Assembly (NCBI RefSeq): GCF_021173085.1
Contig: NZ_CP076413.1
Coordinates: 2,542,001 to 2,606,000 of the forward strand
Length of the DNA stretch: 64,000 bases
DNA from: Ralstonia wenshanensis
Lineage (GTDB): Bacteria > Pseudomonadota > Gammaproteobacteria > Burkholderiales > Burkholderiaceae
Reading direction: 5' to 3'
A model generated the notes under the pieces. That model saw only the letters and a program-made list of their open reading frames with translations, did not search any database and was not told the DNA's origin. Shown in pieces: positions 9,887 to 18,838 of the stretch. Within the stretch, counting starts at the first letter, position 1. Each line of letters starts with the position of its first letter. The translations under genes and the position numbers were made by a program.

Positions 9887-10150
9887 GTGAGAACGTGGAC
9901 GCTCATCGGCGCGCGCGGCCAGGCTTATGAGAGCGCCGTGCCCGGCACGCTGGGCGGGCATCGGCGTGCTCGCATCTATGGTCGGCTCGACTGTGCGGCT
10001 GCACGCCGGGCCATCGCGCGCGGCGGTTATGTGCGGCACCGCGTGTTCTTCCTGAATGAAGCCGACGCGCGTGCTGCCGGCTACCGGCCGTGCGCGGTGT
10101 GCATGCCGCAGGCGTATGCGGCATGGAAGCGATCGGTCAGTTCCGGGTAA
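9887..10150 (+). CDS. Small free-standing Ada-zinc-domain-like protein
   Basis: This is an 87-residue protein starting with GTG 6 bp after the ada stop. Residues ~29-80 resemble the Ada metal-binding fold, with RIYGRLDC, then RVFFLNEADARAAGYRPC, then AVCMP. It therefore keeps the CxxC pair (Cys69 and Cys72) and one upstream cysteine that could bind a metal. It has no HTH or methyltransferase domain. Function is not established. Position suggests translation with ada, whose own zinc site is degenerate. The Shine-Dalgarno is weak, so the start is uncertain. Confidence 0.7.
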   Translation: MRTWTLIGARGQAYESAVPGTLGGHRRARIYGRLDCAAARRAIARGGYVRHRVFFLNEADARAAGYRPCAVCMPQAYAAWKRSVSSG

Positions 10151-10188
10151 AGTCGTGGGCTGAACATCGCCGACACGCTCCGCACATC

Positions 10189-10629
10189 ATGACCAAACCC
10201 CTGCTGCTTGCCGCGCTCACAGCCCTCGCGCTGGCGGGCTGCGGCCGCTCCGACGACGCGCACAAGCCTGCCGCACCCGCTCCAGCTTCCACACCTGCGG
10301 CCTCTGCCCCTAGTGCAGCCAACTCGGCCAACGCGCCGGCCGCCAGCGCGCCCGCCGTCAGCGAAGCCGAACAGGCCAAGGCCGTCGATCTGGCCCGCGC
10401 CGCCATCGAAAAGTACAAGCTGACCACCCTGCCGCAGGAGTGCCTGTCGTTCGTGGTGGACCGGGCCGACGACACGCACAACAGCGTTGAAGTGCTGGAA
10501 AACCACACCCCGGCCTGCGGCGGCGACCCGAACACGGCACCGCGCGTCGTCACGCTGCTCATCGACAAGGACACCGGTGCGCTGCAGAAGGACGACCCAG
10601 CCAGCGGTGAATACGTCCCGCTGAAATAA
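10189..10629 (+). CDS. Putative lipoprotein of unknown function
   Basis: The 146-residue protein begins with a lipoprotein signal peptide whose lipobox LALAGC gives Cys18 as the lipidated residue. An Ala/Pro-rich linker follows (about 24-62), then a small C-terminal domain (about 65-146) with two cysteines (in LPQECLSF and HTPACGG) that could form a disulfide. I do not recognise the family. An in-frame extension upstream to 10090 has no signal peptide at its start, so the ATG at 10189 is chosen. An intrinsic terminator follows directly. Confidence 0.8.
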   Translation: MTKPLLLAALTALALAGCGRSDDAHKPAAPAPASTPAASAPSAANSANAPAASAPAVSEAEQAKAVDLARAAIEKYKLTTLPQECLSFVVDRADDTHNSVEVLENHTPACGGDPNTAPRVVTLLIDKDTGALQKDDPASGEYVPLK

Positions 10630-10651
10630 GCGCCCGCAAGACGACGCGCAT

Positions 10652-10683
10652 AAAAAAACCGCCGAACATATCGGCGGTTTTTT
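10652..10683. terminator. Bidirectional intrinsic terminator
   Basis: A perfect stem (ACCGCCGA / TCGGCGGT, loop ACATA) is flanked by an A-run on the left and a T-run on the right. It can therefore stop transcription of the lipoprotein gene from the left and of purM from the right. Confidence 0.92.
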
Positions 10684-10701
10684 GTTGGTGCGAACTTCGC
10701 G

Positions 10702-11757
10702 TCAGACCACGAGCGTCTGGGCTTCGCCGGCCTGGCGGGTGCGGATTTCGCCGATCTGGTAGACCGTCTCGCCCGCGTCCTTCAGGTGTGCGATGGCCGC
10801 CGGCGCGTCGGCTGCCGACACGATCACCACCATGCCGATGCCACAGTTGAACACGCGGTGCATTTCGTCGTCGGCCACGTTGCCGGCCTTCTGCAGCCAC
10901 TGGAACAGCGGCGGCAGCGTCCAGGCGTCCTTGTGCAGCACGGCGGTCAGGTTGTCTTGCAGCACGCGCGGCACGTTTTCGGTCAAACCGCCACCGGTGA
11001 TGTGCGCCATGCCCTTGACGGTCAGCTTCTCCATCAACGCCAGCAGCGGCTTCACATAGATGCGCGTCGGCGCCATGATGGCGTCCTGCAGGCGCTGGCC
11101 GTGGAAATCGGCGTTCAGGTCCGGGCGCGACACCTCGATGATCTTGCGCACCAGCGAGTAACCGTTCGAATGCGCACCCGACGAAGCCAGGCCCAGCACC
11201 ACGTCGCCCTCGGCAATGGTCGTGCCGTCGATGATCTTGCGCTTTTCGACCGCGCCGACGGCAAAGCCGGCCAAGTCGTATTCGCCGTCCGGGTACATGC
11301 TCGGCATTTCAGCGGTTTCGCCGCCGATCAGCGCGCAGCCGGCCAGCTCGCAACCCTGGGCGATGCCCTTGACCACGGTGGCAGCGGTGTCGACGTCGAG
11401 CTTGCCGCAGGCGAAGTAATCCAGGAAGAACAGCGGCTCGGCGCCCTGCACCAGGATGTCGTTCACGCTCATGGCGACCAGATCCTGGCCAACCGTGTCG
11501 TGACGGTTCAGCGCAAAGGCCAGCTTGAGCTTGGTGCCCACGCCGTCCGTGCCGGACACCAGCACGGGCTCCTGATACTTCTTGGACAGCTCGAACAGCG
11601 CGCCGAAGCCGCCGATGCCGCCCAGCACGCCTTCGCGCATGGTGCGCTTGGCAAACGGCTTGATGCGGTCGACAAGGGCGTCACCCGCCTCGATGTCGAC
11701 GCCCGCGTCGCGGTAAGACAGGCCGGTCGATGCGGATGGGGTTTCGGAAGCGCTCAT
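10702..11757 (-). CDS. purM: Phosphoribosylformylglycinamidine cyclo-ligase PurM
   Basis: PurM (AIR synthetase) closes the imidazole ring of aminoimidazole ribotide in purine synthesis using ATP. The 351-residue protein shows the family blocks [43 protein letters not shown] and [11 protein letters not shown], and ends with the normal C-terminal domain ([15 protein letters not shown]). The start is set at 11757, just before [18 protein letters not shown]. The longer frame to 11814 runs through the promoter region. It is divergent from the perM-like gene. Confidence 0.97.
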   Translation of the reverse strand: MSASETPSASTGLSYRDAGVDIEAGDALVDRIKPFAKRTMREGVLGGIGGFGALFELSKKYQEPVLVSGTDGVGTKLKLAFALNRHDTVGQDLVAMSVNDILVQGAEPLFFLDYFACGKLDVDTAATVVKGIAQGCELAGCALIGGETAEMPSMYPDGEYDLAGFAVGAVEKRKIIDGTTIAEGDVVLGLASSGAHSNGYSLVRKIIEVSRPDLNADFHGQRLQDAIMAPTRIYVKPLLALMEKLTVKGMAHITGGGLTENVPRVLQDNLTAVLHKDAWTLPPLFQWLQKAGNVADDEMHRVFNCGIGMVVIVSAADAPAAIAHLKDAGETVYQIGEIRTRQAGEAQTLVV

Positions 11758-11836
11758 ACAGTCGTCTGAATTGAAAAAACCGGGAAAGAAAGCGAGACGG
11801 CGGCGGGAAGTCACAAAAATCGGACCCGCCGGTCCA

Positions 11837-11854
11837 GTAAAATCGCGATTTTAC
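11837..11854. promoter_or_regulatory. 18-bp perfect palindrome with two opposed TAAAAT boxes
   Basis: GTAAAATCG followed by its exact reverse complement lies between the divergent purM and perM-like genes. Each strand carries a TAAAAT hexamer that could serve as a -10 element, one per direction. The -35 regions are weak, so promoter function is inferred only. Confidence 0.4.
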
Positions 11855-11920
11855 CGGATGCGGCCGTCCCGATGGCCGCTTTTCCGACTCCTCCACCCCG
11901 CCATCGGAACCGTCGCCCCC

Positions 11921-12991
11921 ATGAACGCCCCCGTGCTGTCGCAGGAAACCAAGCGCACGCTCGCCTGGATCGCCGTGGCGCTTGTCTTCCTGGCCGTGCT
12001 CAAGGCGCTGGCGCCGACGCTCACGCCCTTCGTCTTCGCGTTCATCCTGTCGTACATCCTGCACCCGGGCGTGGAATGGCTGCAGCGCCATCGCGTACCA
12101 CGCGTGCTGGGCGTGTTTCTGATGATCGTGGTGCTGTCGGTGGTGGGCGTGGCGCTGATGCTGCTGATCCTGGCGGTGCTGCAGCGGGAGATCCCGGCCA
12201 TCCGCGATCAATTGCCCGGGATGCTTGCCAAGCTCAACGCATTTCTGTCGCCCAAGCTGGACGAATTGGGCCTGCATGTCAGCTTCGATTTTCCGGGTCT
12301 GCGCGCCCTGCTTACGGAACAGCTCGCCGCAAGCCCGGACGACGTGGTGGCCCGGGTGCTGACCTATCTGCGCGTGTCGGGTTCGGCGGCCCTCCAGGTG
12401 CTGGGCATCTTCTTCCTGGTGCCGATCGTGATGTTCTACCTGTTGATGGACTGGAACATGCTCATGCGCCGCGTCGAAAGCGCCGTCCCGCGCCGCTGGC
12501 TGCCAAAAACGCGCGAATTGGCCGCCGAAACAGATGGCCTGCTTTCCCAATACCTGCGCGGGCAGATCATCGTGATGCTGGTGCTGGCGGTGTACTACTC
12601 GGCGGGGCTGGCGCTGGCCGGCTTTGACGTGGCGCTGCCGGTGGGCATCTTTACAGGGCTGGCCGTGTTCATTCCGTATATCGGCTTTGGCGTGGGGCTC
12701 ACGCTGGCCATCCTTGCCGCGCTGTTGCAGTTCGGCAACCTCTACGGCTTGCTGGCGGTGGCCGTGGTGTATGGCATCGGCCAGTTCCTGGAAAGCTTCT
12801 ACCTGACGCCCCGCCTGGTGGGCGAACGCATTGGCCTGCACCCGCTGGCGGTCATCCTCGCCTTGCTGGCTTTTGGCCAATTGTTCGGTTTTTTCGGTAT
12901 CCTCCTCGCCCTACCGATGAGTGCTGTGCTGCTGGTCGGTTTGCGGCAGATCCGGCAGCTTTACCTGGGCAGCCGGCTCTACCAGGACTGA
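11921..12991 (+). CDS. perM: AI-2E/PerM-family membrane transporter
   Basis: A 356-residue polytopic membrane protein of the AI-2E transporter (PerM/TqsA, PF01594) family. It has about seven or eight hydrophobic segments, and the C-terminal blocks PRLVGERIGLHPLAVILALL and FGFFGILLALPMSAV are typical. Substrate is unknown; members have been linked to permeation, sodium/proton exchange or signal export. Start ATG at 11921 chosen because residues before it (upstream open frame) lie in the promoter and palindrome. Position just upstream of hda, with purM divergent, is a common betaproteobacterial arrangement. Confidence 0.9.
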   Translation: MNAPVLSQETKRTLAWIAVALVFLAVLKALAPTLTPFVFAFILSYILHPGVEWLQRHRVPRVLGVFLMIVVLSVVGVALMLLILAVLQREIPAIRDQLPGMLAKLNAFLSPKLDELGLHVSFDFPGLRALLTEQLAASPDDVVARVLTYLRVSGSAALQVLGIFFLVPIVMFYLLMDWNMLMRRVESAVPRRWLPKTRELAAETDGLLSQYLRGQIIVMLVLAVYYSAGLALAGFDVALPVGIFTGLAVFIPYIGFGVGLTLAILAALLQFGNLYGLLAVAVVYGIGQFLESFYLTPRLVGERIGLHPLAVILALLAFGQLFGFFGILLALPMSAVLLVGLRQIRQLYLGSRLYQD

Positions 12992-13025
12992 AAGCCACTG
13001 AAGGCGACTGAAGGCAACTGAAAAG
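12986..13025 (+). repeat. Four tandem copies of a 10-bp unit
   Basis: Consecutive decamers GACTGAAAGC, CACTGAAGGC, GACTGAAGGC and AACTGAAAAG share the core ACTGAA. The first copy contains the perM stop codon. The array fills most of the 58-bp gap before hda. Confidence 0.8.
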
Positions 13026-13049
13026 TACGGCGACTCCACTCCACGTTTC

Positions 13050-13751
13050 ATGGCCACACCCGAACAGCTCCCGCTCGAACTCGGTGCGACACCCGCCCCG
13101 ACCTTCGACAACTTCGTCGCCACCGGCAACGAAGAGGCGGTGCTGCGCCTGCGCGCCCTGATTCCGCAAGTGGTGGACGGCACCGCCACCGACCGCCTGG
13201 TCTACCTCTGGGGCGAAGAAGGCAGCGGCCGCAGCCACCTGCTGCAGGCCATCTGCGCCCAGACCGAGGCTGGCGGCTACGAAGTCCGCACGCTGGAACC
13301 CGACGCCCCGCCCGAAGCCTTCGAATTCGACCCGACCATCACCGTCTGGACCATCGACGACGCAGAGCGGCTGGACGAATGGGCGCAGATCGCCGTGTTC
13401 AACCTCGTCAATGAAGTGCGCGCGCATCCGCATGCCGCCATCGCCATCTCCGGGGCCGCCGCGCCGATGGCGATGCCGCTGCGTGAAGACCTGCGCACCC
13501 GGCTGGGCTGGGGCCTGGTCTACTGGCTGCGCCCGCTGTCCGACGCCGACAAGGTGGAAGCGCTGCGTCAGGCCGCCCGCGAACGTGGCATGCAGCTCTC
13601 GGCCGACGTGCCGCAGTGGCTCGTGACGCACTCCTACCGCGACATGCCGAGCCTCATGGCCCTGCTGGACGCCCTCGACACCTATTCGCTCGCCCGCAAG
13701 CGCGCCGTCACCCTCCCGCTCGTGCGCGACATGCTCGCGCTGATGAAGTGA
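13050..13751 (+). CDS. hda: DnaA regulatory inactivator Hda
   Basis: Hda is a DnaA-homologous AAA+ protein that, with the sliding clamp, stimulates ATP hydrolysis by DnaA and so prevents over-initiation. The 233-residue protein begins with QLPLEL (residues ~5-11), close to the clamp-binding motif of Hda, followed by PTFDNFVATGNEEAV. It has a Walker A-like GEEGSGRSHLLQA and a Walker B-like VWTIDDAERL. Length matches Hda and is half that of DnaA; the DNA-binding domain is absent. Confidence 0.93.
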   Translation: MATPEQLPLELGATPAPTFDNFVATGNEEAVLRLRALIPQVVDGTATDRLVYLWGEEGSGRSHLLQAICAQTEAGGYEVRTLEPDAPPEAFEFDPTITVWTIDDAERLDEWAQIAVFNLVNEVRAHPHAAIAISGAAAPMAMPLREDLRTRLGWGLVYWLRPLSDADKVEALRQAARERGMQLSADVPQWLVTHSYRDMPSLMALLDALDTYSLARKRAVTLPLVRDMLALMK

Positions 13752-13803
13752 ATCCCGGGGCTCGCGCGGCCGGTGATGTAACGTTCGGGTAAAATCGCGC
13801 CCC

Positions 13804-14478
13804 ATGAATCTGGCCCTCTTCGACCTCGATCACACCCTCATCCCCACCGACAGCGACCACGAGTGGGGACGCTTCCTCATCCGCCGCGGCGTGGTGGATG
13901 AAGCTGAGTACCAGCGCAAGAACGATCAGTTCTATGCCGACTACAAAGCCGGCACGCTGGATATCCATGCGTTTCTGCGCTTTGCCCTGGCACCGCTCGC
14001 CGCCCACCCGCGGGACACGCTCGCCCAGTGGCACGCCGAGTTCATGCATGACGTGATCCGTCCAAAGATCACACCGCAGGCGCAAGCGCTGGTCTACAAG
14101 CACCTGGACGCTGGTGACCTGTGCTGCGTGGTGACCGCCACCAACAGCTTCGTCACCCGCCCGATTGCCGAGGCCTTCGGCATCGACCACCTCATCGCCA
14201 CCGAACCGGCCACCGCCGACGGCAGCCCAGACAGCGCCTTCACCGGCGACGTGGCCGGCACACCGAGCTTTCGCGAGGGCAAGGTCGCGCGCGTGCACGA
14301 ATGGCTGGCCAACATGGGCCGCGGCTGGAGCGATTTCGAGCGCAGCACGTTCTACAGCGATTCGGCCAACGACGTGCCGCTGCTGGAGGAAGTGACCGAC
14401 CCCGTCGCGACCAATCCGGACGACACGCTGCGCAATCTGGCAGCCGCGCGCAACTGGCGCATCATGGATCTCTTCTAA
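13804..14478 (+). CDS. HAD-IB family phosphatase
   Basis: A 224-residue haloacid dehalogenase superfamily protein with the nucleophile motif FDLDHTL (Asp7, Asp9), a motif II region VVTATNSF and a motif III/IV region FYSDSANDVPLL. It belongs to the SerB-like IB subgroup, whose members act on phosphoserine, histidinol phosphate or phospholipid headgroups. The substrate cannot be told from sequence. The start is only 8 bp downstream of a TAAAAT box (13790-13795), so the leader may be very short. pcnB follows after 12 bp. Confidence 0.88.
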   Translation: MNLALFDLDHTLIPTDSDHEWGRFLIRRGVVDEAEYQRKNDQFYADYKAGTLDIHAFLRFALAPLAAHPRDTLAQWHAEFMHDVIRPKITPQAQALVYKHLDAGDLCCVVTATNSFVTRPIAEAFGIDHLIATEPATADGSPDSAFTGDVAGTPSFREGKVARVHEWLANMGRGWSDFERSTFYSDSANDVPLLEEVTDPVATNPDDTLRNLAAARNWRIMDLF

Positions 14479-14490
14479 GCAAGGCGCGGC

Positions 14491-16053
14491 GTGATCAAGA
14501 AACTCATCAATCGCCTGCTGGGCAAGACCTCCGCAGCGTCCCACGCTCCGGCTGAACCGGGAGTGCCCGCCACCAGGAAAGTCCGTACACCCAAGGCACC
14601 CAAAACGGCCAAGGCGCGCACCAAGTCCGGCGGCGGCGTGCCGCGCCAGGCGCGTGTGTGGAGCGTGGACGAGCACGGTATCGATCCGAAGCTGCTCTCG
14701 CGCAACGCAGTCAAGGTCACGTCCACGCTGCAGGAAGCCGGCTATAGCGCCTTCATCGTGGGCGGCGCCGTGCGCGACTTGCTGCTGGGCATCAAGCCGA
14801 AGGATTTTGATGTGGCGACCAACGCCACGCCCGAGCAGGTACAGGCGCTGTTCCGCCGCTCGCGCATCATCGGACGTCGTTTCCAGATCGTGCACGTCAC
14901 GTTCTACGGCGGACGCGATCAGGAAATCATCGAAGTCTCGACCTTCCGCGCGCTCGTCGACGCGGTCGATGCCGAGCAGGTCCCCGCCGGCAAGCGCGTC
15001 AAGCGCACCGAGCTGGACCACCACACGCATGCCGTCGACGCCAGCGGCCGCGTCCTGCGCGACAACGTCTGGGGCACGCAGGCCGAAGACGCCACCCGCC
15101 GCGACTTCACCGTCAACGCGATGTACTACGACCCCGCCGACGAAACCGTGCATGACTACCATCACGGCATGGAAGACATGCGCGCCCGCACGCTGCGCAT
15201 GATCGGCGATCCGCATACCCGCTACCGCGAAGACCCGGTGCGCATGCTGCGCGTGGTGCGCTTCGCGGCCAAGACCGGCTTCGACATCGACGCCGACACG
15301 CGCGCGCCGATCGCGGAGCTGGGCCCGTTGATCCACAACGTGCCGGCCGCACGCCTGTTCGACGAGATGTTGAAGCTGCTGATGTCGGGCCACGCCTGGG
15401 CATCGCTGCAGGAACTGCGCAAGGCGGGCCTGCACCGCGGCCTGCTGCCGCTGCTGGACGTCGCGCTGGAGCAACCGATGGGCCAGCGCTTCGTGCAACT
15501 CGCGCTCGACAATACCGACGATCGCGTCAAGGCCGGCAAACCGGTCTCGCCCGGCTTCCTGTTTGCCTCGCTGCTGTGGCATCACGTGGTCGAACACTGG
15601 AACCGCCGCCGCGCTGCCGGCGAGCCGCTGATCCCCGCGCTGCACACCGCCATGGACGAAGTGCTCGACCGTCAGACCGAGCAACTCGCCATCCAGCGCC
15701 GCTTCACCTCCGATATGAAGGAAATCTGGAGCATGCAGCCGCGCTTTGAGAAGCGGTCGGGCCGCATGCCGTATCGGCTGCTGGAGTCGCCGCGCTTCCG
15801 CGCCGGCTACGACTTCCTCGCGCTGCGGTGCGCCTCGGGCGAATTGCCACAGGAACTCGCCGACTGGTGGACCGACTTCCAGAACGGTGACGGCGAAGCC
15901 CGCGAAGCCCTCATGGCCCAAGCCAAACACGCCCCGAGCCCCTCGGCAAATGCCGGTTCGGCCAGCCCGGGCAAGCGGCGTCGCCGCCGACGTGGTCCGG
16001 CAAAATCGGATACAGTCGTTGACGTCAATCCGGGAAGTTCGGAGGAAACGTGA
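14491..16053 (+). CDS. pcnB: Poly(A) polymerase PcnB
   Basis: PcnB adds 3' poly(A) tails to RNA and thereby promotes decay. The 520-residue protein starts with GTG, has a basic N-terminal segment, then the nucleotidyltransferase head GGAVRDLLLGIKPKDFDVAT with the catalytic DFD. The conserved REDPVRMLRVVRFAAK block of class II poly(A)/CCA polymerases follows. A long C-terminal tail ends in a lysine/arginine-rich stretch (GKRRRRRRG) that is typical of poly(A) polymerase rather than CCA-adding enzyme. It overlaps folK by 4 bp. Confidence 0.93.
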   Translation: MIKKLINRLLGKTSAASHAPAEPGVPATRKVRTPKAPKTAKARTKSGGGVPRQARVWSVDEHGIDPKLLSRNAVKVTSTLQEAGYSAFIVGGAVRDLLLGIKPKDFDVATNATPEQVQALFRRSRIIGRRFQIVHVTFYGGRDQEIIEVSTFRALVDAVDAEQVPAGKRVKRTELDHHTHAVDASGRVLRDNVWGTQAEDATRRDFTVNAMYYDPADETVHDYHHGMEDMRARTLRMIGDPHTRYREDPVRMLRVVRFAAKTGFDIDADTRAPIAELGPLIHNVPAARLFDEMLKLLMSGHAWASLQELRKAGLHRGLLPLLDVALEQPMGQRFVQLALDNTDDRVKAGKPVSPGFLFASLLWHHVVEHWNRRRAAGEPLIPALHTAMDEVLDRQTEQLAIQRRFTSDMKEIWSMQPRFEKRSGRMPYRLLESPRFRAGYDFLALRCASGELPQELADWWTDFQNGDGEAREALMAQAKHAPSPSANAGSASPGKRRRRRRGPAKSDTVVDVNPGSSEET

Positions 16054-16565
16054 AGACAGTGGCGTACATCGGCATCGGCGCCAACCTGGGCGACGCACGC
16101 CAGGCAGTGAAAGACGCCGTGGTCTGCCTCGCACAGCAGGTCGGCATCACCGTCACCGGCAAATCGAGCCTGTATCGCAGCGCGCCCGTGGAGTCCAGCG
16201 GCGATGACTACATCAACGCCGTGGTGCGCATCGATACGCATTTCACCGCCGACCAGCTGCTCCGCATCTGTCACCACATTGAAGACCAGTTCGGCCGCGA
16301 GCGCCCGTTTCACAACGCGCCGCGCACGCTGGACCTGGACTTGCTGCTCTACGGCGACCACGTCCTCACTTCACCTGAGCTGACGGTGCCGCACCCGCGC
16401 GTGGCCCAACGCGCCTTTACCCTGCTGCCCTTGCACGAACTGGCGCCCGACCTCGTGATTCCGGGCATTGGCGCCGTGGCTGCACTACTGCCCGGCGTGG
16501 CCGAACAGCGCATCGAAAAGACCACGATGTGCCAATGCATGCGCGCCAAGCAGCCGGCCGCCTGA
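16050..16565 (+). CDS. folK: HPPK pyrophosphokinase FolK
   Basis: FolK transfers pyrophosphate from ATP to 6-hydroxymethyl-7,8-dihydropterin in folate synthesis. The 171-residue protein begins with GTG overlapping the pcnB stop. It shows IGIGANLGDA at the N-terminus, SSLYRSAPV, and the catalytic signature RTLDLDLLLYG followed by VPHPRVAQRAFTLLPL. The pcnB-folK pair is a common arrangement in proteobacteria. Confidence 0.95.
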   Translation: MKTVAYIGIGANLGDARQAVKDAVVCLAQQVGITVTGKSSLYRSAPVESSGDDYINAVVRIDTHFTADQLLRICHHIEDQFGRERPFHNAPRTLDLDLLLYGDHVLTSPELTVPHPRVAQRAFTLLPLHELAPDLVIPGIGAVAALLPGVAEQRIEKTTMCQCMRAKQPAA

Positions 16566-16599
16566 TCTCATCACCCGCACCACCCACAACCACCCGCCG

Positions 16600-17244
16600 A
16601 TGGCACTGGATCACCTGCGCCGTATCGTTGTCGAAGGGCCCATTGGCGTGGGCAAGACCGCGCTGGCCCAGCGCCTGGCCGACCATCTGCGTGCGTCGAC
16701 GTTGTTCGAAACGCCCGCCGAAAACGCCTTCATCGCCCGCTTCTACGAAGACCCCGCGCGCTATGCGCTGCCGGTGCAGCTGCGCTTCCTGCTGCAACGT
16801 GCCGAGCGCCTCAAGGCATGGCATAAGGCGACGCTTGCCGGTGAGCGCATCGTCGCCGACAGTTTCCTGCCGCGCGACCGCCTGTTCGCCCAACTCACGC
16901 TGCCGGCCGATGAACTGGCGCTGTACGACGCGATGGCCAATGCGCTGGCCCTGCCGCAACAGCGCATCGACCTCGTGATCTGCCTGCAGGCACGCGCGGA
17001 AGACCTGCTGCCACGCGTCGCCCGTCGCGCCGTTCCTTACGAAACGGGCATCGATGCCGAGTACCTCGGACGCATCTGCGCCGCATACGGTGAGCTGTTT
17101 CTGTATTACGATGCCGCACCGACGATGATCGTCGACACCGCTGCCTTCGACCCCGCAGGCAACGACGACGATTTCCGCACCTTGCTCGCCCGCATCGACG
17201 CGATGCGCGGGCCCAAGGAATTCATCAAGCTGGCAACGCGCTAG
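16600..17244 (+). CDS. Deoxynucleoside kinase family protein
   Basis: A 214-residue P-loop kinase of the deoxyadenosine/deoxycytidine kinase (dNK) family, which phosphorylates deoxynucleosides in salvage. The phosphate-binding loop is [18 protein letters not shown] near residues 10-27, and a [12 protein letters not shown] region fits the conserved ERS-like segment. Start ATG at 16600 chosen because the domain begins immediately after it; the frame extends upstream into folK. It lies between folK and panB and may be cotranscribed with both. Substrate specificity is not clear. Confidence 0.85.
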   Translation: MALDHLRRIVVEGPIGVGKTALAQRLADHLRASTLFETPAENAFIARFYEDPARYALPVQLRFLLQRAERLKAWHKATLAGERIVADSFLPRDRLFAQLTLPADELALYDAMANALALPQQRIDLVICLQARAEDLLPRVARRAVPYETGIDAEYLGRICAAYGELFLYYDAAPTMIVDTAAFDPAGNDDDFRTLLARIDAMRGPKEFIKLATR

Positions 17245-17300
17245 TCGACGCACCGCATGGTCTGCGTGGGCGCTCGCGATGCCCCAATGAGTCTCAGCCC

Positions 17301-18119
17301 ATGAGCTATCTCCAGGAATCGAACCGCAAGGCCGTCACGGTGACTTCGTTGCAGGCCATGCGTGCTGCCGGCGAGCGTATCGCCATGTTGACGGCCTACG
17401 ACTCCAGCTTCGCCGCCCTGATGGATCGCAACGGCACCGACGTGCTGCTCGTCGGCGATTCTCTCGGCAACGTGATGCAGGGCCAGAAGACCACGCTGCC
17501 GGTCACGCTCGATCACATCGTCTATCACACCGAATGCGTGTCGCGCGGGACGACCAAGGCGCTGCTCGTGTCGGACCTGCCGTTCGGCACGTATGGCACT
17601 CCCGAACAGGCTTTCCACAGCGCCGTGCGCGTGATGCAGGCCGGCGCGCAGATGGTCAAGCTCGAAGGCGGCGTGTGGCTCGCGCCTACGATCAAGTTCC
17701 TCGTTGAACGCAGCATTCCGGTGTGCGCGCACATCGGCCTGACGCCGCAATCGGTGCATGCGTTTGGCGGCTTCAAGGTGCAGGGTCGCGGCGATGAAGC
17801 GGCTGCGCAACTGAAGGCCGATGCGTTGGCCGTGCAGGACGCCGGCGCACAGCTCGTCGTCATGGAAGCCATCCCGGCCGAGCTGGCCGGCGAAGTCACG
17901 CGCCTGCTGGCCATTCCCACCATCGGCATCGGCGCCGGGCTGGAGTGCTCCGGCCAAGTGCTGGTGATGCACGACATGCTGGGCGTGTTCCCCGGCCATC
18001 GCCCCAAGTTCGTACGTAACTTCATGGACGGACAAACCACCATCGACGGCGCCGTTGCCGCCTACGTGGCAGCCGTCAAGGACGGCACGTTCCCCGGCCC
18101 GGAACACACCTTCGCCTGA
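17301..18119 (+). CDS. panB: Ketopantoate hydroxymethyltransferase PanB
   Basis: PanB converts 2-oxoisovalerate and methylene-tetrahydrofolate to ketopantoate, the first step of pantothenate synthesis. The 272-residue protein has the family blocks [54 protein letters not shown] and [20 protein letters not shown]. Length matches the family (about 265-275). panC is not adjacent in this window. Confidence 0.97.
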   Translation: MSYLQESNRKAVTVTSLQAMRAAGERIAMLTAYDSSFAALMDRNGTDVLLVGDSLGNVMQGQKTTLPVTLDHIVYHTECVSRGTTKALLVSDLPFGTYGTPEQAFHSAVRVMQAGAQMVKLEGGVWLAPTIKFLVERSIPVCAHIGLTPQSVHAFGGFKVQGRGDEAAAQLKADALAVQDAGAQLVVMEAIPAELAGEVTRLLAIPTIGIGAGLECSGQVLVMHDMLGVFPGHRPKFVRNFMDGQTTIDGAVAAYVAAVKDGTFPGPEHTFA

Positions 18120-18130
18120 GCGGCACCCGC

Positions 18131-18838
18131 ATGGAAATCTGGTCGGCCACCGTCGACGCCTTCACCCTGCTTGCCAGCGGCGATGCGGCGTTGTGGCTGA
18201 TCGTCTGGGTGTCGTTGAAGGTGGCGATTGCGGGCCTCCTGCTGGCGGCGCCGCCGGGTCTGCTCATCGCCTACCTCATCGCCATGCACCGTTTTATGGG
18301 GCGCCGTGCGCTGGTGGTGCTGGCGCAGGCGTCGCTGTCGTTTCCGACCGTGCTGATCGGGCTGTTGCTGTATCTGCTGCTTTCGCGGCAGGGGCCGCTG
18401 GGCGGCTTCGGGCTGCTGTTCACGCAGGGTGGGATGATCCTCGGGCAAGCGGTTCTTGGCCTGCCGGTGATCGTGGCGTTTGCGCTGGCGACGCTTGAGC
18501 GCGCGGATCCGCGTCTCGCGGAAACCGCACGTGTGCTGGGCGCCGGGCGCGTCCGTTTGCTATTGACGGTGTTTCGTGAATTGCGCTTCGGCCTGATGGC
18601 TGCGGTGGTGGCCGGCTTCGGGCGCGTCATCGCCGAAGTGGGCTCGGCGCTGATGGTCGGCGGCAACATCGAAGGCGTCACACGCACCATGACGACGGCG
18701 ATTGCACTGGAAACCAGCAAGGGCGAATTCGCAGAGGGCATCGCGCTAGGCATCGTGCTGATCGTGCTGGCTTTGCTCGTCAACCTGGTGCTGGCGTGGC
18801 TGCAAGGGGCTGGCAACTATCGCAGGGAGCCGGCATGA
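18131..18838 (+). CDS. tupB: TupB-like tungstate ABC transporter permease
   Basis: A 235-residue inner-membrane permease with about five membrane helices and the cytoplasmic EAA-type loop (ETARVLGAGRVRLLLTVFRE). The segment EVGSALMVGGNIEGVTRTMT is characteristic of tungstate TupB (WtpB/TupB group) permeases. It overlaps the ATPase gene by 4 bp (ATGA). The binding protein TupA is not next to it, so anion specificity is inferred from homology only. Tungstate or molybdate uptake would relate to molybdoenzymes such as the NapA in this window. Confidence 0.8.
   Translation: MEIWSATVDAFTLLASGDAALWLIVWVSLKVAIAGLLLAAPPGLLIAYLIAMHRFMGRRALVVLAQASLSFPTVLIGLLLYLLLSRQGPLGGFGLLFTQGGMILGQAVLGLPVIVAFALATLERADPRLAETARVLGAGRVRLLLTVFRELRFGLMAAVVAGFGRVIAEVGSALMVGGNIEGVTRTMTTAIALETSKGEFAEGIALGIVLIVLALLVNLVLAWLQGAGNYRREPA

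Noticed and set aside
12986-13025. CRISPR-like array
   Set aside because: The units are 10 bp and directly abutting with no spacers, and there are no cas genes in the window.
13708-16134. 808-codon minus-strand frame opposite the HAD gene and pcnB
   Set aside because: Arg/His/Gly-rich composition without any domain; the plus strand encodes clear PcnB and HAD proteins.
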